From positions 1 through 7,738 of the forward strand of contig MAXT01000170.1 of the NCBI GenBank assembly GCA_001751225.1: a stretch of DNA of 7,738 nucleotides, in the 5' to 3' direction. The stretch comes from Desulfuromonadales bacterium C00003107 (GTDB taxonomy: Bacteria; Desulfobacterota; Desulfuromonadia; Desulfuromonadales; Syntrophotaleaceae). The notes beneath the pieces were generated by a model. That model saw only the letters and a program-made list of their open reading frames with translations. It did not search any database and was not told the DNA's origin. The position numbers and the translations under genes were made by a program. How positions within the stretch are numbered: the first letter of the stretch is position 1; each line of letters opens with the position of its first letter. Positions 1 through 5,803 of this stretch are shown here, one piece after another.

Positions 1-684
1 CCCCGAGACAGGCTGAGTGAAATCGTGCAAAAACAGAGCGCCCCGAGCATGTCGAAAAAACTCGGTCCACTCCTCGAGGAGGCGGGGCTCATCACCCCTG
101 CCACCTACCGTGAATGTCTGCTGGCTCATGTGCGTAGCGCCCTCTCTTCATTGCTGAACTCTTCCTTAATGGTCGCTCAGGCCAGCAAGAGTGAAGTGGC
201 TGTAGATGCCAGCTTGACCTTTTCGCTCCAAGACGCCCTTGAAAACGCCGAAGATAAGACGTCCGCCGACGGCGCCCCATCCACGGAATTGGTTACGGAA
301 GAGGCCGCCAGATCCTGCAATGGCGAACTGCTGGAAAATCTCGCTCTGTTATCGGGCTACATGTACTCTTTTGTCGCCAACACCTCGGGAAAATTGCTGG
401 CTTTCCATGAGGCCGAACACGCCGGAGAGCGGGTGGAAATGCTTTTCGCCACCGTAACCGACTGGCTATCGACGTCACTGGAAGCCGCCAGGACACTCGG
501 CATGGGGGCGGCTCGTGTAACCTTTATGGAAGGTGTCGATCAATCGCTGCTGATCCAGGCAACCGACTCCGAGCGCCAGCATTTCCTGGCGGTGGCCTTT
601 AACGAAGAGGGTAAGCTGGGAGTGGTAAAAACCAGGATGGCCAGCATGATCCCAACGGTTCAAACATTCACGGAAAAGCGGTAA
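1..684 (+). CDS. Roadblock/LC7 domain protein, probably 5'-truncated by the window edge
   Basis: The reading frame is open from base 1 to a TAA at 682-684. Possible starts are GTG at 25 (219 aa) and ATG at 49 (211 aa), but neither has a convincing ribosome binding site. The residues before 25 (RDRLSEIV) read as protein, so I think the gene begins upstream. Numbering from GTG 25, residues 10-45 contain LGPLLEEAGLITP followed by a helix, resembling the short modules next to DUF4388/PATAN domains in deltaproteobacterial proteins. Residues 46-100 are a variable linker. Residues 101-215 show the alternating helix and strand pattern of the roadblock/MglB fold (FVANTSGKLLAF, then VEMLFATVTDWLSTSLEAA, then FLAVAFNEEGKLGVV). 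Such proteins are cytosolic dimers that bind or activate small GTPases. The ParA gene follows after 15 bp, which implies one operon. The roadblock assignment is fairly safe; the start is not, and the cellular role is unknown. Confidence 0.7.
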   Translation, partial: PRDRLSEIVQKQSAPSMSKKLGPLLEEAGLITPATYRECLLAHVRSALSSLLNSSLMVAQASKSEVAVDASLTFSLQDALENAEDKTSADGAPSTELVTEEAARSCNGELLENLALLSGYMYSFVANTSGKLLAFHEAEHAGERVEMLFATVTDWLSTSLEAARTLGMGAARVTFMEGVDQSLLIQATDSERQHFLAVAFNEEGKLGVVKTRMASMIPTVQTFTEKR

Positions 685-699
685 ATTGCGGAGGGTACA

Positions 700-1515
700 A
701 TGGCAAATATCATTTCTATCATAAGTTCCAAAGGGGGGGCCGGCAAAACGACCGTCGCTTTGAATCTGGCGGTCGCACTGGCGGAAGGTCAAGAACCAAC
801 ACTTCTGGTCGACTTGGATCCCCTTGGAGGCATCGGCTTTTCTCTGGCGCGCAGCGATACCGAATGGCAAGGGCTTGCGGAATACTTCATGGACCTGGCC
901 ACGATCGACGAGGTGATCCTTCCGACCAAACTTCAGCACCTGTCGATCCTGCCGCGTGGCGCCCTGGATCCCCTCGACGTGGGGCTCTATGAACAGTTTC
1001 TGCATTCTGCCGGCATGCTGGAACAAATCCTGGCCACCGTGGAGGACAGGTTTCGTTACATCATCATCGACACTCCTTCCGGCTTAGGCCTAATCACCCG
1101 GAAGGTCATGACCGTCAGCACCCATGCCGTGCTGCCTTTGCAGGCGGAGCCACTGGCCTTGCGGACCATCTCCCAAACCCTGAGGGTCCTGCAGCACGTC
1201 AAAGAAAACGAAAACCACAACCTGGAATTATTGGGTATCCTGGCCAACATGGTGCAGCTGAAAAAAGACGTCTCCTTCACCATCATGAATACCGTCTGGG
1301 CATCACTGGACGGAGTGCTGGAAACCTACATGCCGCGATCTGACACCTTCACTCTGGCCAGTGAAAAGGGTTTGCCCGTCGCCTTTCTGGCAGGCAAATA
1401 CCCCGCTGAAGCGATCCGTTTCGAGCATCTTGCCACCGAAATCAAAGGCATCATTCATAACCTGGGTGGTGTTGCAGGAGAATCCGATGAGAGACCAGAA
1501 CGTGCCCTTGTATAA
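700..1515 (+). CDS. ParA/MinD-family ATPase (deviant Walker A), 271 aa
   Basis: This is a P-loop ATPase of the ParA/MinD/Mrp superfamily, whose members position DNA, proteins or organelles through ATP-dependent dimerisation. The deviant Walker A motif KGGAGKTT is at residues 11-18, with signature Lys11 and P-loop Lys16. Switch I/Walker A' is LLVDLDPLGG around Asp38 and Asp40; Leu-Gly-Gly replaces the more usual Gln-Gly/Ala-Asn of plasmid ParA. Walker B is YIIIDTPSGLG with Asp124. There is no N-terminal helix-turn-helix domain, so this is not the autoregulating plasmid ParA type, and I see no obvious C-terminal membrane-targeting amphipathic helix. A strong ribosome binding site (GGAGGG, 690-695) lies just before ATG 700. 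The gene sits 15 bp after one roadblock gene and overlaps the next by 29 bp. No parB gene or parS-like repeat is visible. I infer a positioning or switch role with the roadblock proteins rather than plasmid partition. Confidence 0.92.
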   Translation: MANIISIISSKGGAGKTTVALNLAVALAEGQEPTLLVDLDPLGGIGFSLARSDTEWQGLAEYFMDLATIDEVILPTKLQHLSILPRGALDPLDVGLYEQFLHSAGMLEQILATVEDRFRYIIIDTPSGLGLITRKVMTVSTHAVLPLQAEPLALRTISQTLRVLQHVKENENHNLELLGILANMVQLKKDVSFTIMNTVWASLDGVLETYMPRSDTFTLASEKGLPVAFLAGKYPAEAIRFEHLATEIKGIIHNLGGVAGESDERPERALV

Positions 1516-2080
1516 TCTCGAACAAGCGCAAAAAATCCTCACCAGACTGTCGCCTGTTATGCCTGAACAGATTCAGACGCCGGTTGTGCAAGAAGACGAG
1601 GCATCTTTCGTGCGCTTATCCTTGCCCCCCCTCACGGTTGAAAAGCGGGCTGAAAGCCTACCGACTCACCCTGCCGCCGAAGCGGATCAGGAACAAAGGT
1701 TAGAGCTGCCACCTCATTTCAACACCTGGGAGGATTGCATCTCCTGGTGCATGGAGGTTACCCGGTCCGATGCCGCCTTCGTTGTCGACTCGCAAGGCTT
1801 TATCATCGCCAGTCGCGGCCGCATTCCTGCCCGAGGGATCGAATGCATAGGTGCCGAACTGGTCTGCGCTGTCGAACTGCTGGAACGAATGGACCCCGAC
1901 TCCGGCAACCTGACCTGGGTCGACCTTGATTTTGACCGGCGCCGACTTGTCGGCTTCATTGCTCCCACGGATAATGATGAATTCTACATCGTCGGCCTCC
2001 TTGCCCCGGCCCCGGCCTACTATAATCATAAACAGGCGATCACCAGCCAGATCATCGAAAGCTTGCCCGGCATCGACTGA
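1487..2080 (+). CDS. Roadblock/LC7 domain protein with proline-rich N-terminal linker, 197 aa
   Basis: I chose ATG 1487 because GCAGGAG (1474-1480) lies six bases upstream and the start falls inside the end of the ParA gene (29-bp overlap), typical of translational coupling. An in-frame ATG at 1361 lies deep within ParA and is unlikely. Residues 1-75 are low-complexity, rich in Pro, Glu and Gln, and probably disordered. Residues 78-195 form a roadblock/MglB-like domain: helix WEDCISWCMEVT, strand AAFVVDSQGFIIASRG, helix IGAELVCAVELLERM, then strands VDLDFDRRRLVGFIAP and FYIVGLLAP, then a final helix. It differs clearly from the first roadblock protein of the cluster, so the two may form a heterodimer or act at different steps. 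It should be cytosolic; no signal or membrane segment is seen. A partnership with the ParA ATPase is inferred from gene order only. Confidence 0.82.
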   Translation: MRDQNVPLYNLEQAQKILTRLSPVMPEQIQTPVVQEDEASFVRLSLPPLTVEKRAESLPTHPAAEADQEQRLELPPHFNTWEDCISWCMEVTRSDAAFVVDSQGFIIASRGRIPARGIECIGAELVCAVELLERMDPDSGNLTWVDLDFDRRRLVGFIAPTDNDEFYIVGLLAPAPAYYNHKQAITSQIIESLPGID

Positions 2081-2096
2081 TCGGCGATGCCTTTTT
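2069..2096 (+). terminator. Intrinsic terminator of the roadblock-ParA cluster
   Basis: A 7-bp stem GGCATCG (2069-2075) / CGATGCC (2085-2091) encloses a 9-nt loop and is followed at once by TTTTT (2092-2096). The hairpin overlaps the last codons and the stop of the second roadblock gene, so the cluster ends very compactly. Confidence 0.7.
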
Positions 2097-2369
2097 CCCT
2101 CCGCGACAGGATAATTGCCGCGAGAGACTATCCACCTTGGCTCTGCGACTCAGGGGCGGCATACGATAAACCTGCGCCCCTGGCCCGCGCCGCCCTGGAC
2201 AGATTCCGCCACCATACTGTAAGCCGCCATTTGCCCCTTGCAATTCCCCCCTCATTGCTTTAAGGTGCCGCCCCATTGGTCATCATTTTTGGCTGCGGCC
2301 GGAATACATTAATGCCGCGAGCTGTACCTTCCCCAGATAGTCAACCGTACACTCCCCATTTAAAGTTTG
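2097..2369. other. Intergenic region with one GC-rich hairpin, no gene recognised
   Basis: These 273 bases separate the roadblock cluster from the YkgJ-type gene. The only clear structure is a perfect 8-bp inverted repeat, CAGGGGCG (2151-2158) and CGCCCCTG (2175-2182), around a 16-base loop; no T-run follows, so it is not a standard terminator. A weak promoter-like pair, TTGCAA and TAAGGT 17 bases apart around 2239-2267, could serve the next gene, but the match is poor. No convincing protein-coding frame is present on either strand. Confidence 0.4.
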
Positions 2370-2768
2370 ATGAAAAAACTCGTCCGACACCACTGCCACG
2401 TCGACAGCCCGTCGACCTGGATCAAATACCGCAAGAGCCTGTGCAACGACTGCCGCGCGGTCTGCTGCAGCCTGCCGGTGGAAGTGCGCATTGAGGATCT
2501 GGTGCGCATGGAGCTCATCGATCCCTTCGAGGCCGATGAACCCGCCAAACAGCTCGCCAAACGGTTGAAAAAAGCCGGCCTTATCGATCACTTCAACTTC
2601 AAGCACGAAATCTTTACCCTGGCTCGGCGAGCCAACGACGACTGCATCTTTCTCGATGCGACCAGCCGCCGTTGCACTATCTACACCCGGCGTCCGGCCA
2701 CTTGCCGCAACCACCCACAAATCGGCCCGCGCCCCGGCTTTTGCGCCTATCAGCAGCAGGGAGCCTAA
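2370..2768 (+). CDS. YkgJ-family (UPF0153-type) cysteine cluster protein, 132 aa
   Basis: This small soluble protein has nine cysteines in the arrangement of the YkgJ/zinc- or iron-chelating cysteine cluster family. The signature CNDCRAVCC spans residues 25-33 (CxxCxxxCC). The C-terminal part has DDCIFLD (Cys92), then RRCTIYTRRPATCRNHP (Cys102, Cys112), and a late Cys125. The pattern Cys-x-Ile-Tyr-x-x-Arg-Pro-x-x-Cys is the family's most recognisable feature. Family members are thought to bind a metal or Fe-S cluster; the reaction, if any, is not established. I place the start at ATG 2370; a TTG at 2367 is in frame but less likely. No good Shine-Dalgarno sequence is seen, so translation may be weak. 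The gene stands alone, with terminators on both sides. Family assignment is confident, function is not. Confidence 0.85.
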   Translation: MKKLVRHHCHVDSPSTWIKYRKSLCNDCRAVCCSLPVEVRIEDLVRMELIDPFEADEPAKQLAKRLKKAGLIDHFNFKHEIFTLARRANDDCIFLDATSRRCTIYTRRPATCRNHPQIGPRPGFCAYQQQGA

Positions 2769-2789
2769 CACCCCGGCCCGAACGGGAAA

Positions 2790-2825
2790 AAAAGCCGACT
2801 GCCCAGAATATGGCAGCCGGCTTTT
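2790..2825. terminator. Terminator after the YkgJ-type gene, possibly bidirectional
   Basis: The inverted repeat AAAAGCCGACTGCC (2790-2803) / GGCAGCCGGCTTTT (2812-2825) has one internal mismatch and an 8-nt loop. A-run and T-run flank the GC-rich core, so it can work from either side. It lies about 20 bp beyond the YkgJ-type stop codon. For minus-strand transcription it would act only after read-through of the neighbouring repeat element. Confidence 0.75.
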
Positions 2826-2860
2826 GCAGGTTTTGGTCAACTATCGACCAATCTGGCTAG

Positions 2861-3020
2861 GAGCCTGTCGGACTTAACGGGCCGAAACGAAAAATAAGCT
2901 GTTCGAGGCCAGATTTTGGAAAATTTGAGAGCGAATAGCAGGGCTATTTGGCGAAAATTATCGGAAATATGGACTGATCAGATGATTTTGCAGTCGGTTC
3001 ATGGCAAGTCCGACAGCCTC
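2861..3020. repeat. 160-bp repeat with terminal inverted repeats, copy 1 (MITE-like)
   Basis: The ends are inverted copies of each other: GAGCCTGTCGGACTT on the left and AAGTCCGACAGCCTC on the right, with one mismatch over 15 bp. CTAG directly borders both ends (2857-2860 and 3021-3024), which could be a 4-bp target duplication or an extension of the inverted repeat. The interior contains a short hairpin AATAGC-AGG-GCTATT (2934-2948). A second copy of identical length lies at 6539-6698; my hand alignment gives 17 substitutions and no gaps. There is no room for a transposase, so it would need one supplied in trans. It lies between two convergent genes. Length, inverted ends and duplication fit a non-autonomous transposable element; I cannot name the parent insertion sequence. 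Confidence 0.8.
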
Positions 3021-4709
3021 CTAGAGCAGTAAGATCAGGCTGCCAGCCACGGTCAGCAGCACATTGGCGAAAGCATAGGCACCGGTGTAACCAAGGGCAG
3101 GGATATGGCTTTTAGCCTCCTTGCTGACGATGCTCAGACAGGCGCCGCTGGTCATGGCCCCGGTGATTCCCCCCAGTAGCAGTGCCGGTTTAATGCCGAG
3201 CACCTTGCGCCCTACCCAGTAGCCTACCAGCAGCGGCACCACGGTGGTCAGCGCCCCGGCCACAAAGAGCAACGGCCCGGCGCTGAGCAGAGCCTCGACG
3301 ATACCTCGCCCAGCCCGCAGACCGACCCCGACCATGAAAAACAGCAGTCCAAGTTCCATGAGGACGTAGCGGGCAGCACCCGGCATGCGGCCAAAAAAAG
3401 GATAAATGGAACGCAAAAAACCGATGGTCAGACCTGCCGCCAGCAGGCCGCCGGCCGAACCAAGGCCCACCGAGACCCCACCGATGCGCACCGACAGACT
3501 TCCGACGACGATGCCCGAGGCAATGCCGAGGGCGAAGGTCAGCAGGTCGGTTTCCTCCAGCTGCCGTTCCACATGGCCAAAGGTTTGTCGCAAACGGTCA
3601 AGATGGCCGTGGGGCCCGGTGACGTTCAGAACATCGCCGCGCTGCAGCTGTACTTGAGGGGACATCGGCACCGCCACCCCGCTGCGCTGCACACTGCTCA
3701 GAATGCATCCGAATTCCCGCACAATCCTAACCGCGGAGACCATCTGGCCCACTGCCTTTTTGCGGATCACTACCACTTGGCAGGCCTCGGTAACCACATC
3801 GAGCAGTTCGCGGTCGGTGATCTCCGGTCCCAAGTGCTCCGGCCCAAACCGCAAGCGGTCCAGAAAGCCAAGCAGCGAGATCCGGTCCCCCAGCTGCAAC
3901 TCCGTCTTGGGGTCGATGGCGACCCATTCCTCACCTCGCTTGATTTTGTGTATTGCCACCAGGCCCGGTAACTCGACTGATAGCTCCTTGAACGGCACAC
4001 CAACCAGATCAGGCTGGGTCACCCGGTAAGCTCGCAGCTCGATCTTTTGCAGACCAAAATCGCTCTCGGGTTCCCCCGCACTACGCTCCTCCCGCTCCAT
4101 CTGAGCGGCCTCTGTCACCAGATCGACGCCCGTTAACTTGGGGATCAAACGAATCAGGACTATCAGACCTACCAGGCCAAAAATGTAGGTGATAGCGTAG
4201 CCGGTGGAGATGTTGGTCAGCATTTGCTCGGCGGTCACCCCCGGGGGCGGCAGTACACTGCCCGAGCGGATCGCCTCCTGAGCGGCGGCCAGAGTGGGAG
4301 AACTGGTCAGCCCCCCGGCCAGCACCCCGGCCGCCGCCCCTGGCTCCAGCTGCAGCCAGATCGACAGGCTGGCGGACACCGCGAAGCCACATCCAGACAC
4401 CACCAGTGCCAGCAACATGTAGCGCAGACCGTCCTGACGAATCACCGAAAAAAACCTTGGCCCGGCCTGAAAGCCCACCGAGAAGATGAAAATGACGAAG
4501 CCGATGCTTTCCACCGGAGGATCACCGCCGAGCTGAAAATGACCGAAGATCAAACCAACAAACAACACCCCGGCCACCGGGCCAAATTCAAAACCCTTGA
4601 TTTTAATCTTGCCCACCAGGTAACCGAGGCCAAGCACCAAGAAGAAGACGAAGATCGGATTGCTGTGCAACAGGTCAAGCAAATAGCGCAATATCAATTG
4701 AGTCAACAT
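3021..4709 (-). CDS. AspT/YidE/YbjL-type permease with two RCK_C (TrkA-C) domains, 562 aa
   Basis: This is an inner-membrane transporter of the aspartate:alanine exchanger (AAE) family. Hydrophobic segments fill residues 18-190 and 389-562. The two membrane halves carry related motifs, GGLTSSPTLAAAQEA at 132-146 and GGITGAMTSGACLSIVSKEA at 513-532, the internal duplication typical of the AspT/YidE/YbjL fold. Between them lie two soluble RCK_C domains, about 222-288 (ending LQLGDRISLLG) and 303-388 (ending LQRGDVLNVTG), which in this family probably bind a ligand or nucleotide and gate transport. The length matches YidE/YbjL proteins, so the gene seems intact. The start is supported by GGGAGG (4716-4721) before the ATG at 4709. 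The stop codon TAG (3023-3021) lies in the CTAG bordering the repeat element. Substrate is unknown; amino or dicarboxylic acid exchange is a guess from AspT. Confidence 0.9.
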   Translation of the reverse strand: MLTQLILRYLLDLLHSNPIFVFFLVLGLGYLVGKIKIKGFEFGPVAGVLFVGLIFGHFQLGGDPPVESIGFVIFIFSVGFQAGPRFFSVIRQDGLRYMLLALVVSGCGFAVSASLSIWLQLEPGAAAGVLAGGLTSSPTLAAAQEAIRSGSVLPPPGVTAEQMLTNISTGYAITYIFGLVGLIVLIRLIPKLTGVDLVTEAAQMEREERSAGEPESDFGLQKIELRAYRVTQPDLVGVPFKELSVELPGLVAIHKIKRGEEWVAIDPKTELQLGDRISLLGFLDRLRFGPEHLGPEITDRELLDVVTEACQVVVIRKKAVGQMVSAVRIVREFGCILSSVQRSGVAVPMSPQVQLQRGDVLNVTGPHGHLDRLRQTFGHVERQLEETDLLTFALGIASGIVVGSLSVRIGGVSVGLGSAGGLLAAGLTIGFLRSIYPFFGRMPGAARYVLMELGLLFFMVGVGLRAGRGIVEALLSAGPLLFVAGALTTVVPLLVGYWVGRKVLGIKPALLLGGITGAMTSGACLSIVSKEAKSHIPALGYTGAYAFANVLLTVAGSLILLL

Positions 4710-4734
4710 AAGCGTCCTCCCACCCAGATAATAG

Positions 4735-4753
4735 TCGTCCCTTTGCCGGACGA
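4735..4753 (-). other. Small hairpin in the permease mRNA leader
   Basis: TCGTCC and GGACGA form a perfect 6-bp stem around a 7-nt loop, 26-44 bases upstream of the permease start codon and between the predicted promoter and the ribosome binding site. It has no adjoining T-run and does not hide the GGGAGG site, so a regulatory role is only possible, not shown. Confidence 0.3.
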
Positions 4754-4770
4754 TTTAAGCCGCCTCAGGA

Positions 4771-4798
4771 ACTATACCAATCATTGCCACATGCTCAA
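4771..4798 (-). promoter_or_regulatory. Candidate sigma-70 promoter of the permease gene
   Basis: Read on the minus strand, TTGAGC (4798-4793) and TATAGT (4776-4771) are 16 bases apart, matching the -35 and -10 consensus at 4 and 5 of 6 positions. Transcription would start near 4764, giving a leader of about 55 bases that contains the small hairpin and the GGGAGG ribosome binding site. Confidence 0.45.
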
Positions 4799-4883
4799 CC
4801 TTAATAGGGGTCGGTAACCCTTTGGCGACAGCACTCGGCTAAACAGCAGAAGAGAAGCAGTACCCCAGGCAAGGAGGCTGCTC

Positions 4884-5113
4884 ATGAAACGCATGACCCT
4901 GCAAGCACGTTGGCGATCATCACCATCCGCGTCGGTGGAAAACAACTGTAAGGCTACTGCACCGCTGAAGAACTGGATAACCGTGGGGTTGCATGGTGTT
5001 CACTACAGGGGTACATTGAAGTATATGGGGCGCTGGCCGGCGGCCTGCAGCCCTGCCAGAGCGTTCCGGCAGATGAAATGATCGACTGCAACCAGGGAAA
5101 GGGAGGAGCATGA
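4884..5113 (+). pseudogene. Remnant of a small unrecognised gene upstream of the PNPOx-like gene
   Basis: ATG 4884 has a strong ribosome binding site (AAGGAGG, 4871-4877), but its own frame gives a 65-aa product (stop 5079-5081) of unconvincing composition. A different frame reads much more like protein: LAIITIRVGGKQL, a TAA at 4949-4951, then GYCTAEELDNRGVAWCSLQG and onward without a stop to TGA 5111-5113. That TGA overlaps the next gene's ATG as ATGA, the usual mark of translational coupling. The simplest reading is one small gene of about 76 codons, starting at 4884, that has suffered a frameshift near 4905-4912 and a nonsense change at 4949, or sequence errors. I do not recognise the family. 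Alternatively the 65-aa frame, or nothing, is translated. Confidence 0.35.
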
Positions 5114-5511
5114 ACCTCAAAGACTATTTCGACAATACCGAAGGCACCGGCATTCTGGCTACCGCCGACGACCAGGGCAAAGTCGACGCGGCAATCTACG
5201 CCCGGCCCCAAGTCATGGATGACGGCTCAATCAGCTTTATCATGCTTGATCGGCTCAGCCATCACAATCTGCAGAGCAATCCTCAAGCAGCCTTTCTGTT
5301 TCTCGAAACCGGCGGCCGCTACCAGGGGGTAAGGCTGTTTCTGGAAAAAATCAAAGAAGAGACCGACCCGGAACTGATCGCCAAATATTCCCGTCGTTGT
5401 CCAGTTCCCGAGGGCGATCCGGCAAAAGAGCAGAAGTTTCTGGTCGTCTTTCGTGTAAACCGCCTGCTCAAAGTTCTCGGCGGCGACGCTCCCGAGGTAT
5501 CCATGGCCTAA
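5110..5511 (+). CDS. Pyridoxamine 5'-phosphate oxidase-family (FMN-binding split barrel) protein, 133 aa
   Basis: The sequence fits the short PNPOx-like split-barrel family. The first strand pair GTGILATADDQGKVDAAIYARPQV (residues 12-35) is the typical opening, followed by SISFIMLDRLSHHNLQSNPQAAFLFLE (40-66), where the Ser-His-x-Asn-Leu stretch lies where family members contact the FMN phosphate, and by barrel strands YQGVRLFLEKI and KFLVVFRVNRLLKVLG. At 133 aa it is shorter than true PdxH, so it probably acts as a flavin- or F420/heme-type reductase or stress protein, not in vitamin B6 synthesis. It should be cytosolic and dimeric. The start is firm: GGGAGGAG (5101-5108) lies directly before ATG 5110. 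The start overlaps the end of the decayed upstream frame. A strong terminator follows. Family confident, reaction unknown. Confidence 0.85.
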   Translation: MNLKDYFDNTEGTGILATADDQGKVDAAIYARPQVMDDGSISFIMLDRLSHHNLQSNPQAAFLFLETGGRYQGVRLFLEKIKEETDPELIAKYSRRCPVPEGDPAKEQKFLVVFRVNRLLKVLGGDAPEVSMA

Positions 5512-5532
5512 TCCGGCAACCTCGCTGCAGCC

Positions 5533-5571
5533 AAAAAGCCGGCTCTCCCCAAAAGGGGAAGCCGGCTTTTT
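5533..5571. terminator. Strong terminator after the PNPOx-like gene
   Basis: The arms AAAAAGCCGGCT (5533-5544) and AGCCGGCTTTTT (5560-5571) pair perfectly, with an inner CCCC/GGGG stem and an AAAA loop. The A-run and T-run on either side make it usable in both directions, so it could also stop minus-strand transcripts coming from the deaminase gene. Confidence 0.85.
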
Positions 5572-5640
5572 ATCGTCTAACAAGCGATCTGTGCAAACGC
5601 ACAGTCAACAGAGGAGGTCTCGCCCTACTTTTTTTACGGA

Positions 5641-5780
5641 GTGACACGTGGCGCTTGAAGCCTTAAAAGACTAGAATAGTCCCAGATACACGGAATAAAA
5701 AAAACAGTCCATGTTTCACAGTTCCAAACCTCCATCTTTTGGCGCGCCTATTCCCTCCTGAATGGCGCGCCCTTTTTTTC
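5641..5780 (+). ncRNA. Candidate small RNA: promoter-like boxes and a terminator with no ORF
   Basis: GTGACA (5641-5646) and TAAAAG (5664-5669) lie 17 bases apart and match -35/-10 boxes at 5 and 4 of 6 positions. A transcript from about 5676 would run roughly 100 nt to a terminator, GGCGCGCC (5741-5748) / GGCGCGCC (5764-5771) followed by CTTTTTTT. It holds no open frame with a ribosome binding site. Single-stranded stretches include ACCTCC near 5728 and CCCTCC in the terminator loop, both able to pair with Shine-Dalgarno sequences. The promoter is weak and the idea rests on the terminator pointing away from any gene. Confidence 0.25.
5741..5780 (+). terminator. GGCGCGCC hairpin with T-run
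   Basis: Two copies of the self-complementary octamer GGCGCGCC (5741-5748, 5764-5771) form a very stable stem, extended by ATT/AAT with one bulged base, with CCCTCC in the loop. The T-run is on the plus-strand side only. It does not suit the minus-strand deaminase gene as a normal terminator, although a hairpin this stable could still stall or stabilise that gene's 3' end. Confidence 0.65.
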
Positions 5781-5803
5781 TGCCTCAGCATCCCCCTTGC
5801 AAA

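Larger units (their letters stand above)
5572..5803. other. Intergenic region between convergent genes, with hairpins and no protein gene
   Basis: No convincing coding frame is present. Besides the candidate small RNA described separately, there is a perfect 6-bp hairpin CTGTGC-AAAC-GCACAG (5589-5604) of unknown meaning and a T7 run at 5629-5635 without a proper stem before it. Confidence 0.4.

Noticed and set aside
475..1026. A 183-codon minus-strand frame across the first roadblock and ParA genes
   Set aside because: It is antisense to the Walker A motif of ParA and the roadblock domain, with no ribosome binding site or known motif.
700..1515. Plasmid partition locus
   Set aside because: The ParA protein lacks the N-terminal DNA-binding domain, no parB or centromere-like repeats are present, and the neighbours are roadblock genes.
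2111..2331. Short direct repeat GCCGCGAG near 2117 and 2323
   Set aside because: Eight bases in a GC-rich region are expected by chance and no third copy or regular spacing supports an iteron or operator.
2283..2840. A 185-codon minus-strand frame over the YkgJ-type gene
   Set aside because: The plus strand carries the cysteine signature of a known family; the antisense product has low-complexity Ala/Val/Gly composition and would run through the terminator at 2790-2825.
4224..4817. A 197-codon plus-strand frame over the 5' part of the permease
   Set aside because: The product is rich in Gln, His and Arg, typical of antisense reading through membrane-protein codons; the minus-strand permease is intact.
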